A DNA stretch of 64,000 nucleotides, from assembly GCA_902805475.1 (NCBI GenBank), contig CADCSX010000023.1, positions 744,001 through 808,000 on the forward strand, in the 5' to 3' direction. The translations under genes were made by a program, and so were the position numbers. Under the pieces are notes generated by a model. That model worked only from the letters and a program-made list of their open reading frames with translations. It searched no databases and was not told the origin of the DNA. Of this stretch, positions 48,041-59,980 are shown one piece after another (position 1 is the first letter of the stretch; the number at the start of each line of letters is the position of its first letter). Source of the stretch: Entonaema liquescens (Eukaryota > Ascomycota > Sordariomycetes > Xylariales > Xylariaceae).

Positions 48041-49524
48041 ATGGATCCCAAACACTTATCATTCAAAGATGCAGGTGGAAATGTTGACCTTTTGGAACGG
48101 TTTACGAAGTTACGTCTACTCTTCTCTAGCGATAACCTCACAAAAGAAGAGTGCCGCTATATAAAGATCCTTCTTTCCAAGGTCAAAGTAGACCTTATTG
48201 ACGACCTTCCATTGGAACTAGTAAGACAAATTGCACAATTCCTCGACCTACATGAATATGTATTCTGTCTTACTGTGTCCAAACGGTGGCGTAACAGGCT
48301 TTTATCAATGCCCGTACTACACGCTGTTACAGACAAATTTTGTCCTTCTTTAACACACTCTCGGGATCAACCGAGTCCAGACGATTGCCTCAATGCGCTT
48401 CACAGGATAGGACGATTGCGCTGGAAATATTGCCAGTCCTACCTGATCAAAGAATTCTCTTGGAAACATGAATCATATTTCAAACTGGACCCTACATATC
48501 ATGGCGATAACGATAATGCGTCCGCCGTCTACGCGCAGTTTAGTCACCACGACGATGATCCGGAGCCGGACAACCAGGCATACGCGAGTGCTTTGTATTC
48601 TCATGGCAAGATAGCATGGCTTGCTAAACCACGCATCGTGGTGGTCGATAGCCTATGGACTCGGTCGCGAAAAATCTTCACTGTGCCAACTGGTCCGCTT
48701 ATTGCCTCAACCCTCCGGATACTAGCCCTCGGGGATAGACTCGTAGTTGGCGCTATGAATCGTCTTCTGTAAGAACATCCAGGTTTAGGGGTTCTTCTCT
48801 TGTCTGACTTAATCGAACAGGGTCGCATGGGACCACGAAACAAACCAGTTTTCAGAAAAGAACTTATCTGCGCCCATCAGATATGCTGCAACAGAAGGAT
48901 CACGAGTTGCCATAATACTCTTCGATGGGGAGGCCTTCCTATGGGAATTTGGAGGTAAAGTGTCAATGTTTGCAACAGCGTCTCTCAAGCAATATCATGG
49001 GCTCCATAAGGGGCAGTCACTGAAATCATGGATATCGAACCTCCGTATTTTATTCCACCCTACGTGTAATAAGACGCTTTTCCTAGCTTCTGCCTACTCC
49101 CATCCCCAATCTGGAGTTCCCGAAGCTGTCCTTAAACGAATAGTCTACGAATTCAAGGATACGAGCCACATAAATACTTTTGAATTTGAAGCCCCTACCA
49201 GATTTCACCACCAGACGGGCCTTGGTCAAATCGATGTCGACATACAAAAGGTCCTACCATACCGCCGTGATATCATTGGGTTTTGTGAACGGCAATACCG
49301 TCCTTTAGCGCGATTTGTAATGCCCTATCAATACGAAAACTTTGTTGAGTTCGACATCTACGAACGACAGTTCACGGCACGAAAAGGAGAGATTTGACTC
49401 TCAAGAACTTGGCTGGCGCATACCTCTGGAAGATGCCGACTTGGACTTTCAAGTCAGATTTTATAGTAACGGATTGAGGGTTATTAGCCATCGACCGGGA
49501 TTTGAATTTAAAATTGGCGAATAA
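48041..49524 (+). CDS. F-box protein; apparent 1-bp insertion near the 3' end
   Basis: Exons 48041-48768 and 48821-49524 are separated by a 52-bp intron (donor GTAAGA, acceptor GAACAG). The F-box lies near residues 50-90 (LIDDLPLELVRQIAQFLDLHE, then VSKRWRNRLLS). This motif binds Skp1 and recruits substrates to SCF ubiquitin ligase. The remainder resembles the beta-propeller-like region of fungal F-box proteins (KPRIVVVDSLWTRSRKIFTV, AIILFDGEAFLWEFGG). The frame stops at 49397 after TARKGEI. The next frame, however, continues ERFDSQELGWRIPLEDADLD and ends ISHRPGFEFKIGE at 49524. Removing one A from the run 49382-49385 joins them as a 476-aa protein. Either an assembly insertion or a real truncation of about 45 residues. 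Confidence 0.82.
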
Positions 49525-51483
49525 TTCCTAAACAAGGAATACCTTATGAAGTAGGGTAACTGAGAAAACGGCGGCTCTGTGTGTATTGTTTTTTTAATGC
49601 CACAAGATCACTTTCAGTGCTTGCTTAAGCAAATCACCTCCGAGACGAACTGGTGGACGAACTTAGCTAGATAGGCCGAGATCCGTTTGGGTGAGAACTC
49701 TTTAGTCTGTGGCATGGGTTGGGCGGCACACAAACATTTGGCGGTGTCGTGTCTCTGTGGGTCACTATCTCTTAGGCCCTGGTTAACGATATGGGACGGC
49801 CCGTACAACTTCTACTGCAACACGAACACTCCGCCCCTATAAACAGCAAGCTGGACACTTACGTAAAGGTAAGTAAAGCCTTTTAACTTTGATGGAGATA
49901 TCATAAGACACATTGGTTGAGTGTTGCCCGAAAAGCGTGGTTTCAGAAGAGATATTGTATAAGTGTGAAAAGCGTCAGTTGGTATTCTTACAAATCCATC
50001 GATTAGGATCCTCGTATCCTCCCAATAAATACCTCCTAGCCGGGTAAATACCTAATAGTAAGGTAGCTTGGCCGTTTACTTATAATAGCTTTGTTGATGA
50101 TATAGGTGCGGTCATATAGATCAAAGTGAACAGGGGAAGGCTGACATCTAGTTTAGGAAAGTCGCAAATCACTGCCCGTCTAAGAATTGACACCGTACTA
50201 GGGCTAGGAACAACTGTGACTACGGAACTGTCATTATAACAGCAGGTTTAATTGGTTATTGTCGTTGTCGGCATTGCCCATACTGGTTCATTTACCAACA
50301 CGCCGTCTGGATTAGACCCCACCAATACCAGACCCCTTATTTCGAATAGGAACGAGTCTATTATGACAGGGTCCGGTAACAACGTGGAAGTAGTACAGTA
50401 TCATAGTATTTCACATGAGATATTATCACCAACGTCCCTCCCCTTGTTACCCCGCAAAACTACCTGGCTTCTTAGCTTAACGCTTTGCTAGAAGTGATTT
50501 CGGGCCTATAATCCCCATCGTCCAGTCCCACCCCCACAACTCACCATGGCGGGGCTTTCTCTGGGGTAATGTGATGTCGTCATTGGGTTAACTTCGGATC
50601 GTAGCTTTTGATCAACTCCTCGACTACCCCGATAGTCTAACCACGTAATTATTTCAAGCGTCTCGGGTAGGGGGTTCTGACTTACCAATTCGAACCGCTG
50701 AAGGATCTAGCCAACCATAATATTGACTGCCCCCAGACTGATAGTTCACTCGTGTTCAATACGCCATACGCCGTTACTGTCAGCGACGTGGATTATTATT
50801 GGTTCCTCTGATACCGTCCATCGATTACCAAGCCGCCCACAACTAATCAGGCGCCCTGATCTGGAAGCAATAGCGCCAATACATTGCATAGAAACCTATG
50901 CCTCGGCTGTGCTAGCAGCAGGAACAGAAAATTTCGGTGTGAATTTCACATGGGACCGGGGATGTTCACCCAAAGAGTATCTAGATATGGCATTCCAGTT
51001 CTGTGTTGTGCATGGCCAAGCTTCTATCAATCGGAAGAGGGACCCAAGGTGGTATACCTACCCCATGGGGAGGGGATGAGTTAAGAGATTCTTCTTCAGA
51101 TTTCCTTTCCGGAGGCCGGGTTTTCGAGAGAATACTCTGGAGCACCTGCGGAATTAGGTAAAGATGCGTAAGTGCACATCGGTCATTTGGTCCGATGCGT
51201 AACGAAATCTCTTTGCCCATGGTGGTCACCTGAATCAGAGATAATAACAAAGAGCTGAAATTACTAACTCCAAGCTGAGCCATCCCTTTAATGATAGATC
51301 ATACATACTACCCTAGTAAGTGAGTCAATATAAAATTAGCATGCCTTCCAGAAGTTATGGAGAGTTTGTTTTCAAGCAATCCTCTCCCCCGTTCGCAATT
51401 CAAATTAACGAAAGGGACAACTATCCCTTGAGTCCCTTTCTATCTCCCCTTCTCCTCCACCGGTAGCCCGTAACCCAGACACC
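49525..51483. other. Intergenic region with possible coding remnant
   Basis: No confident gene in almost 2 kb. A 118-codon plus frame at 50723-51079 contains a protein-like part (CIETYASAVLAAGTENFGVN and FTWDRGCSPKEYLDMAFQF) but has no recognised domain, and its 5' half looks random. It may be a gene fragment. The right end holds the promoter of the esterase. Confidence 0.35.
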
Positions 51484-53192
51484 ATGTATAAGGTACTCAC
51501 TTCTCTGCTATCGGCCGCTGTGCTCGCCAGCTTGGCCGGCGCTCTCCCAGCACCAAGCCCAACTCTGGAAGAGCGAGCTGCGAAGACCTCAGTAGTCATC
51601 CCGCAAGGGACTATTGTGGGCTCCGTCTCTAGCACTGTTGAGAACTTTGGAGGTATACCCTTTGGCCAAGCTCCGGTGGGGAAGTTGCGTCTAAAGCCGC
51701 CGCAGAGACTGACCTCTTCTCTCGGTACTTTCGATGCGACTGGAGCCGGCCCTCTTGCCCGCAGATGTTCTTCTCCACAGAGGGAGATCTCATCACATCG
51801 GTGCTCGGCGATTTGATTAACACACCGCTCTTCCAGACCGTCACGGGACAGACTGAGGACTGCTTGACAATGAGGGTCCAGCGGCCCAAGGGTACCAAAG
51901 CAGATGCCAAACTACCCGTTCTCTTTTGGATATTTGGTGGCGGGTTCGAACTTGGCAGTCCGCAGATGTACGATGCTTCCTCGCTGATTGCTAACGGCGT
52001 GAAGCAAGGGAAGCCTTTCATCTTCGTTTCCGTGAACTACCGAGTTGGGGGGTTCGGGTTTTTGGCTGGGAAGGAGATCCTAGCTGACGGAGCGTCAAAC
52101 CTGGGGCTTCTTGATCAACGCATGGGTCTAGAATGGGTCCAAGACAATATCGCATTATTCGGTGGAGACCCCGAAAAAGTAACCATCTGGGGAGAATCGG
52201 CCGGAGCTATCTCCGTGTTTGATCAGATGGCTCTTTACGGCGGTAACAACACTTACAAGGAGAAGAAGCTATTCCGCGCAGCTATTATGAATAGCGGAAG
52301 CATAGTTCCAGCTCAACGGGTAGATTGTGGTCGTTGCCAAGACATATATAACACCGTGGTAAAAGCGGCGGGCTGTGCCGGGTCCAAGGATACGCTTGAA
52401 TGTCTTCGCGATGCCGACTACAAGACGTTCCTGAACGCCGCGAATAGTGTCCCAGGTATCTTAAGTTACACCTCAGTCTCTTTGTCATACCTCCCACGAC
52501 CAGATGGCGTTGTTCTGCCCGATAGTCCCGATGTTCTTGCCCTCGGGGGCAGATACGCCGCCGTGCCTATGATTATAGGGGACCAAGAAGATGAAGGGAC
52601 ACTTTTCAGCTTGTTCCAATCCAACATTACTACTACCGACAAGCTCGTCGACTACATCTGGAAAGTGTTCTTCCCTGAAACCACGAGGGATGATATCGTA
52701 GGCCTTGTCAATACATACGATTCATCAATCACCGCCGGCAGCCCCTTCAACACTGGTATCTTGAATAACGTGTATCCGCAGTTCAAACGTCTCGCAGCGA
52801 TCCTTGGTGACATGGTATTTACTCTTACACGGAGGATCTTCCTTCAGTCAGCTCTTGCTGCAAACCCCGATGTGCCTTCGTGGTCGTATCTAGCATCCTA
52901 CGACCGCGGTACTCCGATACTGGGTACATTCCACGCCTCGGACATCCTACAGGTCTTTTACGGCATCTTGCCCAACTACGCCAGCAAGGCTATCCAGAGC
53001 TACTACATCTCGTTCCTGTACACGATGGACCCCAACGAGGGCACGAGCTCCGACATTGCGAAGTGGCCGCAGTGGAAGGAGAAGAAGGAACTAATGCAGT
53101 TTTGGAGTAACAAGAGCAACTTGCTTGCGGACAATTTCAGAAGCAAGTCTTACGAGTACTTGAGTGATCATGCTAGTATCTTAGTAATCTAA
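51484..53192 (+). CDS. Secreted carboxylesterase/type-B lipase; apparent 1-bp frameshift
   Basis: The frame from ATG 51484 encodes a signal peptide (LLSAAVLASLAGALPAP) and the start of an alpha/beta hydrolase (NFGGIPFGQAPVGKLRLKPP). It slips near 51750-51752, and the rest follows in another frame to 53192. Adding one C to the CCC run gives ..FDATGAGPSCPQM.. and a 569-aa protein, the normal size. Oxyanion loop WIFGGGFELGS, nucleophile GESAGA, acid region DQEDEGTLF and His in GTFHASDI are all present, so the enzyme would be catalytic. Disulfide cysteines are visible (EDCLTM, VDCGRC). It hydrolyses esters of lipids or plant-type substrates outside the cell. It neighbours a GH3 glucosidase, which suggests a small secreted-hydrolase neighbourhood. 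Confidence 0.87.
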
Positions 53193-53779
53193 CTGTGCAT
53201 TTGGCGTCTGGAGTTGGATAGCAAGCGTTTAGGTATACCACCAAGCACCTAAGGTGTGGACCTTAAGGGTCATACGAGAGAAGTTGAATTTGGGTGGTTG
53301 TACCTAAGTCAGCATCGGTGCAATGTTACGGTCACATTCAAAGTCATGTTACCAGTCTTAATTGAGAAGAGAGGGGAAAGAAATGGGAATAAAACAAGTA
53401 ACTAAAAAAGGCACAGATACCATATATGGCAGATAATCCGATTCAGACTTGGCTACTGCAACGCTTATTAGACATTGATCGCTTATTAGACATTGATGGG
53501 GCTGTGAGCGCATGGCAGATCTAGATCACAGTCTTGCAATGGCGCGGGGTTACGGGCTCGGTGTTGGCAAGGCTTCTTGGATCAAAAATGTGTTGGGGTA
53601 GTAATTCCGTGGATCGTGAATGAGATAGCCCGAGAAGAACATAATGTAACCCCGCAAGCGGATATACTATCCATATCGTGACTTGCCATGTTGAATACCT
53701 ACCTATAGTTGCCTATCTATAGTCATGTCTTGGTTAATCTTAACATTGTTATGCCGTTACTCGAGGGTTAGTTTTGGCG
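53193..53779. other. Intergenic region with an 18-bp direct duplication
   Basis: Contains the esterase 3' end and the GH3 promoter. CGCTTATTAGACATTGAT occurs twice in tandem near 53461-53497. Confidence 0.5.
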
Positions 53780-56700
53780 ATGTTGGTTTTATTTTTGTTA
53801 GCCTTGCTGGATGTCTTCGCGCAGCTCAAAGGGCAAGCGGCTGGGCTTGCGGGGAGAAAAGAGTCGTTAGGGAGAAGTGACGACTATGCAATTTCTCTTG
53901 ACAAAGAGTCTTATATAAATGACTTGATCTCAAATATGACAATTGAGGATCTCGGTGGGTTTACCTAAGAGATGAAGTCGTCCTATACAACTAACAAGTA
54001 TCGGAGTCCTACAATTACATCTTATGTTTGGAGGTGATATCGTCGGGGTCGAGTCAAAGAATGAGCTTTATGGTAGGCATGCTCGCAAGCTTACTCTCGA
54101 GTATTCCTAAACTACCATGAAGAATAGACTACACGATGCGCTTCAATCCGGACTCGCCAATAGGATTGATGCATGACTGGTACGTACCGATATCCCCTTG
54201 CGGAAAGGGGCTCTCAGTTCACCGTCGTATAGGTACCCGCTAAACACTTCACATTATAACTCTGTCCAGGAGTTGAATCTGCAAAAATCACGGCTCAAGA
54301 TCCCATTCATACACGTGGGTGAATGTCTTCACGGCGTCGGGTCTTTTAAACAATCCATTTTCCCCCAAAGCTTGGGTTTATCAGCCAGTTTCGATGCTGA
54401 CCTTGCATATCGGGTTGGCCGAGCAATTGGGACAGAAGCGAGATCGATCGGGATCCATGCCTGCTTATCCCCCGTTCTCGATATCGGGCAGGATCCTCGA
54501 TGGGGGCGTATGCAAGGTACGCTTTCTCCGCGTCGCAAGAGGCTCGCTTCCGTACTGATCGCCATGCAGAGGCTTGGGGGGAGGATAAGGTGCTGACCTC
54601 GCATATGGGGGTTGCTTTTTCGCGCGGACTGTCCAAAAATGGTTCATGGTCTGAGCCAGACGCCGTGGCGCCGGTGGTGAAGGTATGTCTATGAAAAGTC
54701 ACCATGTAAGCAGCGTTAATAGCTTATGTCGCCTGGTAGCATTTCGCTGCGCACGGAGCTCCGCAGTCCGGGCATAATACCGCCCCTTTCATGGGCCACG
54801 GGAATCGGCAAATCATACAGGATCTTCTCATGCCATTCAAAGCTGTAATCCAACTCGGTGGAGCAAGAGGAGTTATGATGTAAGTTGACCATTACCTGAT
54901 TATACATATAGCGTGTGTTGAACGGGTTGTAGGGCATATAACGAACTTGACGATATACCTGCCCATGTGCACCCCATGTTATACGAAGCGCTCGATGACT
55001 GGGGCTTCGATGGATTTATTATTGCTGACGATACAGGTAATGACGGTTGTTAAAATATTGCTATACGTCATACTAAGTGTCTAACAGGAATGGTTGAGCT
55101 CCAGGCAGTACATCGGGTGGCAGGCTCCCCGCGGATGCGATCCAGCAATGGTTCAACGCCGGAGGGATGGTTCAGTTCTATGATTTTCCTCTAGAACTCT
55201 ACCTTAATGTAAAGCTTCCTTTCAAGACTAATGCTCCTAGCACTACTAATAAAGATTTAGACGACGATAGACCTAGTTAAAAACGGCACCTTAGAGTTAG
55301 CAACCCTGCAGTCTCACATACGTAAAATATTAGGCCTTAAGTGGGATCTGGGTTTATTTGACAATCCACTCATCGACCCCGAGATCGATCCGCTAAAAAT
55401 TGTCGAGGGCCATCGTAGCCTAACACTCGAAGCTTCTCAGAGGAGTATTGTCCTCCTTGAGAATAAGAACTCGACCCTACCGTTAAAGCCAAAGGCCCAA
55501 AATATCAATAGGATCGCTCTTATCGGTCCGTTCGCCGACGTGCTTAATTATGGCGATTATTCCGGCCCATGGGGCCAGTATCCCGCGGGAGCAGCGCAAA
55601 CGATCAGACAAGGAATCCTGACTTATGCGAGAGGCGGCAAGTTTGAGTTGGTTTCAAGCTGGGGGACTAATACCTGGGAATATAATGCACAATATGTGAT
55701 ACCATCGTATCTCTTGTCCTCGAATGGGACAACGGGCGGCCTTTCTGCGACATATTTTGCAGATACTAATTTTACTCAACCTGCTGCGTATAGAATAGAG
55801 ACGCCGGCTCTTGACTGGGGGATCTATCCCCCAGACGGTCTTACATCCAATAATTTCAGTGCTATCTGGGAAGGCGAGCTACAATCGCCGGTGGATACGG
55901 ATGTTGATGGTTGGATTGGGGCGGCGGTTGGCCCAAATACGACAGTGAAACTCTTCGTCGACGGAAACTTAATTACATCACACAGCGTTGAAGGTCTGCT
56001 CAATTCCGGCAATATTGTTGGTAATATTATGGAATACGATTATATTACGGCTAACAGCACGCTACCTCCTAAAGGGTCTGCACCTTTTACGTTCAGAAAG
56101 GGGGAGAGGTATCATATTCGTATCGAATATCAAGCGTTCAACTTGTATAAGAAAGTGGAGAATGTGAACTCTCTCAACTCACAGCTTATACTTTTTTGGA
56201 ACCTCGTCAGCTGGAATGGCGATGCCATCGACCAGGCCGTCCAGTTAGCAAGTTCTTCAGACGTTGTTATCTTAGCCGTCGGCGCGGCTTGGAACAGCGA
56301 CGGTGAAGGCGGTGACAGAGGCACACTTGGTCTTGCGCCGAGCCAAGACTTGCTAGCTAGAGAGATATATAAGTTGGGAAAGCCGGTTGTGCTTGTGCTT
56401 CAAGGTGGTCGACCTTTCGCAATCGACTATTACAATCAGAGTGCCGCGGTGCTTAATACTTTCTTTCCCGGTCAATCTGGTGGCCAGGCTATTGCGGACG
56501 TACTATTCGGTACCATCAATCCTGGCGGTAGGATGCCGGTAACCGTACCGAAACATGTTGGTCAACTCCCTGTATACTACAACTACAAACCGACGGCCCA
56601 CTTGAAGAATTACTTGGATATCGAATCATCACCAGCATATTGGTTTGGGTACGGACTATCTTACACAACGTTTGAAGTATCTAAGCTTGAAGCCTCGATA

Positions 56701-57045
56701 AATGGTACGAATGCGAAGAACTTCAAGATGGGGGATACGATTACATTCCTGGTATCTGTTCAAAACAATGGTAATGTAGCTGGAAGCTATGTTGCGCAAA
56801 TATATCTACTCAGTCGCGTCTCATCCATCACTCAGCCAGTAAGGCAACTGGTCGCCTTCCAGCGTATTGATATCCTAGCTGAAGAGGAAGTTACGGTGTC
56901 ATTACAATTTGATGTTGATAGGTACCTGACTATACTAAACCGGCGAAATGAGTGGGAACTGGAGAAGGGTCTATACACCTTTGCGCTCTTGAACCATGGA
57001 GGCGATACAGAGACAACGCAGAATATTACTTTGAACAGTATTTAA
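53780..57045 (+). CDS. GH3 beta-glucosidase/xylosidase-type enzyme with PA14 insert; apparent 1-bp frameshift
   Basis: Nine exons: 53780-53954, 54007-54072, 54128-54179, 54233-54516, 54570-54682, 54740-54879, 54933-55036, 55088-55208 and 55261-57045. All introns are 51-57 bp, GT-AG, and phases match. The signal peptide is MLVLFLLALLDVFA. GH3 N-domain motifs follow: IPFIHVGECLHGVG, LSPVLDIGQDPRWGR, HFAAHGAPQSG and GFIIADD, where the Asp is the expected nucleophile. The second domain has LLENKNSTLPL and a PA14-like insertion (LSATYFADTNFTQP.., VKLFVDGNLI). The C-terminal fibronectin-III-like part has FGYGLSYTTFEVS. In exon 8 the frame slips at the CCCC run 55127-55130; one more C restores SPADAIQQWFNAGG and a 946-aa enzyme. 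It would release sugars from plant polysaccharides. Several NxS/T sites fit secretion. Confidence 0.88.
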
Positions 57046-57667
57046 GATAGGCGATTCTAGAGCTTCTGCTTGTACTTAATATCAAATGGTAACTGTGTCT
57101 ACTGTGTCTATTATTCGAATACTCGAATAGGGGCTAGTAATATATCGTATCAAAGCCATGAAAATGGACTGACTGCCTGACTGCCTCAAGTATATATGAG
57201 AGGACTACTTAGGGGCGTAGAGATACAATGGATATCCTAGGTGGGAAGATATATTGAAAGTAGAGAAGAAATAATATAGCGTTCATACAGCCGCTTCGTG
57301 GTTGTGGACATCATAACAAGCCAACCGGCATTGTCCGGAGACAATCTCGGTAGCTCCGTAAAAGAAGACCGTTTTAACGGCCCCACTTGAAAACGGTAGG
57401 AAAAGATCAATTCGTATACGTTCATAGCCATTTCCCAGATGTCTGATATTGCATAAAACAAAAAAGGAAGGACAAACTCCCCCCTTGCCCCACCAGTGTG
57501 GAACGTCACTACGGACTACGGGGAACCTAACCTTAACTTTCTTTGACCTGATTCAGATTGCAATTAATAATAAATTAAAATTCCCAACGCGGTTTCTTTT
57601 CTTTCTTGCGCGTCTCGCGGGGAAAAAAAAAACTTACAAAAATCATGACTGAACCAACTCTAGATTC
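57046..57667. other. Spacer and leader, with an upstream ATG
   Basis: Contains the GH3 3' end and the promoter of the next gene. An upstream ATG at 57645 starts a 22-codon frame that overlaps the main start at 57668 in another frame. Confidence 0.4.
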
Positions 57668-58819
57668 ATGTCCGCCTCCTCGCCCCTCCAATCGCATGAG
57701 CAGCCCGATATAACATGTATCGCGCCGGAGCCTTTCGAACCTATTCCCCTCATTGCTGATATCGTGCGTACCGGATACTGCATTCCAGGCTCGGTATTTC
57801 TAGTTGAGGGTGTCGATTCTGTCCATACGTCCAGGTCCAAAAGATGGCGTACCGTACGTCTATTACTAGGAGATGGGGAGCTATGTATCCAGGCCCTGTT
57901 ATCGGTCGAGATGCATAGATACGTAGACGAAGGGGAGGTAGCCTTTGGGTCCTACGTTAAGCTGGAACGATTCCGAGTCGAGTGGAGGGACATTGTTAAT
58001 GGAACTAACGGGGGCTCGCCAACTAAGAAGGGGAAGGAGAAAGAGCGTGATGACCAGGGCGCTGGAAACAGTATGGTTTATCTGATTGTCGAGGATCTTG
58101 CGCTCGTCGGGTGGAATAATACCCTTGTGGATACTACACCCGTCGAGAGTACTCAAACAAGCGCCGAAGTACCCCAAGACCAAGCTGAAGATGAAACTCC
58201 AGCTCTTATCACGACCAAGCCAGTTCCTGATAACCGTACCCCACAATCCTTTGATAGCGGTGTTGGTCTCCTAAAGGAATTAGCGGAGGCAGATGATGGC
58301 TTCGAAGTCATGCCAGATGCTGCTTCGAAAGCGACCCAGAACAGGTTGGACCTCGCCGCGAAGTCCAAGGACACGGCAGCACGCAACTACCTCCCCTGGT
58401 CGAGCAACGACCCTGGGAAGCCCCTGAAACTCACCAAGCTTCGCTCGATCCCGAACTTGCCATACAAGCAAAATTGGAGCGTCAACGTGCTAGCAGTCGT
58501 TTCGGCAATCTCAGGCCTCGAGCCTTCCGGCCTACCACCGTATAGCCAGCGACAGGCTAGGCTCGCCGACCCCTCTACTGATAAGCACGTGCTCCTGACA
58601 GTATTTCTTGACCCGGAACAGTTCGCCCCAGCAGTTGGAAGTGTTGTCTTACTGCTCGGTGTCAAGAACCATCGGTTTGATGGCGGTAGTCTGAAGAAGT
58701 ACGAGAGCGACCGCCCGGCTGCCGGGCATAGTTGGTGGTACGAGAATCCGACGCAGTTCGATTGGTGCGACGTTGAGGGACTGAGACGGTGGTGGGCCGA
58801 GGGTCAGTCTCTCGGGTAG
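57668..58819 (+). CDS. Fungal protein, possibly OB-fold nucleic-acid binding
   Basis: A single exon of 383 aa. The N-terminal part (WRTVRLLLGDGELCIQALLS then GSYVKLERFRVEW) has the strand pattern of an OB-fold; the C-terminal part (SVNVLAVVSAISGLEPSGLP, VLLTVFLDPEQFAP, GSVVLLLGVKNHRFDGGSLK) could be a second one. A charged, variable linker separates them. The family is conserved-looking but not named with confidence; a role in single-stranded DNA or telomere binding is only a guess. The overlapping upstream ATG at 57645 may lower translation or mark a misjudged start. Confidence 0.7.
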   Translation: MSASSPLQSHEQPDITCIAPEPFEPIPLIADIVRTGYCIPGSVFLVEGVDSVHTSRSKRWRTVRLLLGDGELCIQALLSVEMHRYVDEGEVAFGSYVKLERFRVEWRDIVNGTNGGSPTKKGKEKERDDQGAGNSMVYLIVEDLALVGWNNTLVDTTPVESTQTSAEVPQDQAEDETPALITTKPVPDNRTPQSFDSGVGLLKELAEADDGFEVMPDAASKATQNRLDLAAKSKDTAARNYLPWSSNDPGKPLKLTKLRSIPNLPYKQNWSVNVLAVVSAISGLEPSGLPPYSQRQARLADPSTDKHVLLTVFLDPEQFAPAVGSVVLLLGVKNHRFDGGSLKKYESDRPAAGHSWWYENPTQFDWCDVEGLRRWWAEGQSLG

Positions 58820-59222
58820 TCTTTAGAGGGCGTAATCATTTACGAATGTGTTAGACAGAATAAAGGCCAAATGAACATACACGTATGAATGGCAACTAAG
58901 AAGGGTCGCTTATTATTATCAAATAACTCTTTATGCATTGTCCCTACCTAGTGAGTGAATAGGTACCTAATGATAATATATTCGACGAGCTATCTGGCCG
59001 CTATACAAAGCAATATTCGCTACATCCTAAGCTAAACTTCGCTGACTATAATCAACTAACTAACTAATAAGAATCATCATCCCTTGGACTCATGTGGTCG
59101 ATTCACCTCATCATGTCCATGAATAATTTCAAAACTTTTCTTGTGATCCTTCCAAGAGTTTCGCTGCGCAGTAGCCAAACCTCGACCCTCATACCACCAC
59201 TCATGATGCCGCCGGCGCAGAT
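58820..59222. other. Convergent 3' region
   Basis: No feature is supported between the two stop codons. Confidence 0.4.
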
Positions 59223-59980
59223 TTAGCTGTCACGACCGCTAGGGTTCTCGGGGCCCAGGAGGGATTCCGTAATCATTTCATTCATAGCCTGGTCTAGGCA
59301 GCGCATGTCTACGACAAAAGTTAGCAGGTATTCCCACGGATCCTAAATAAACCAAGGCCCAGAGGATAGATAGGGGGGGGAAGAGGGGGGAGGGGTTACG
59401 TACAGACGTCAGGCGGGTACTCGGCGTAATCGTCACCGAACATCTCGCGCATATCCGGGTCGGGGAAGACGTAGCCGTTGCGCGGGGCCGGGGAGCCATC
59501 AGGCCTGCCGAACGACGATCTCTTCCAGCGGTCCAGCTCGTCCACGAGGTACTGGAGCAGGCCGTGGCCGGGGACGTTGCCGACGCGGGGGTCGTCGTTG
59601 TTCACGAGCACCGTGTTCGCGCCTACGTTCGCTTGCACCCCGGCTCGCGCCAGGCCCAGCACGTGCGCCGGGACGGGCGTCCAGATCGCCTCGTGGGCTC
59701 CGCGCGGGTCGAGGGCGCGCGCGGGCCCCAGGACGTGGCCTTGGCTAGGGGGGAGAGCTGTGCGAGGGTTAGCAGCTGGCTGACTAGTACTACTACTACT
59801 ACTACGGCTGTTGCTGGACTGGGCATCGGAGACGCTGGGGTCGCCGTGGCCCATGGGCAGGCCGCAGCTACAGAGGCGTGTGGGACGACGGGCGGAGCGG
59901 GGTGCACACGTACAAGCGGAGCGGCGGCGGCTGCCGCAGCGGCAGGGGTTGCATCGACAGGAACTGCCGCAGGGACACAT
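59223..59980 (-). CDS. Protein with metallothionein-like Cys-rich N-terminus
   Basis: Exons 59980..59404 and 59308..59223 give 220 aa; the 95-bp intron has donor GTACGT, branch GCTAAC and acceptor CGTAG. The start MCPCGSSCRCNPCRCG has CxC and CxxC spacing typical of copper- or zinc-binding metallothioneins, followed by an Arg-rich stretch and a second cluster CTCAPR and LCSCG. The middle is Ser-, Pro- and Ala-rich. The C-terminal part (DPRVGNVPGHGLLQYLVDEL and DMREMFGDDYAEYPPDVYMR) is ordered and well composed. An upstream in-frame start at 60154 would add a stretch encoded by a CAA repeat, but the ATG at 59980 is more likely. It could sense or store metal; no named family was recognised. Confidence 0.7.

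Noticed and set aside
50723..51079. 118-codon plus frame before the esterase
   Set aside because: Only part looks protein-like, with no known domain or splice context; kept as a possible remnant, not as a gene.
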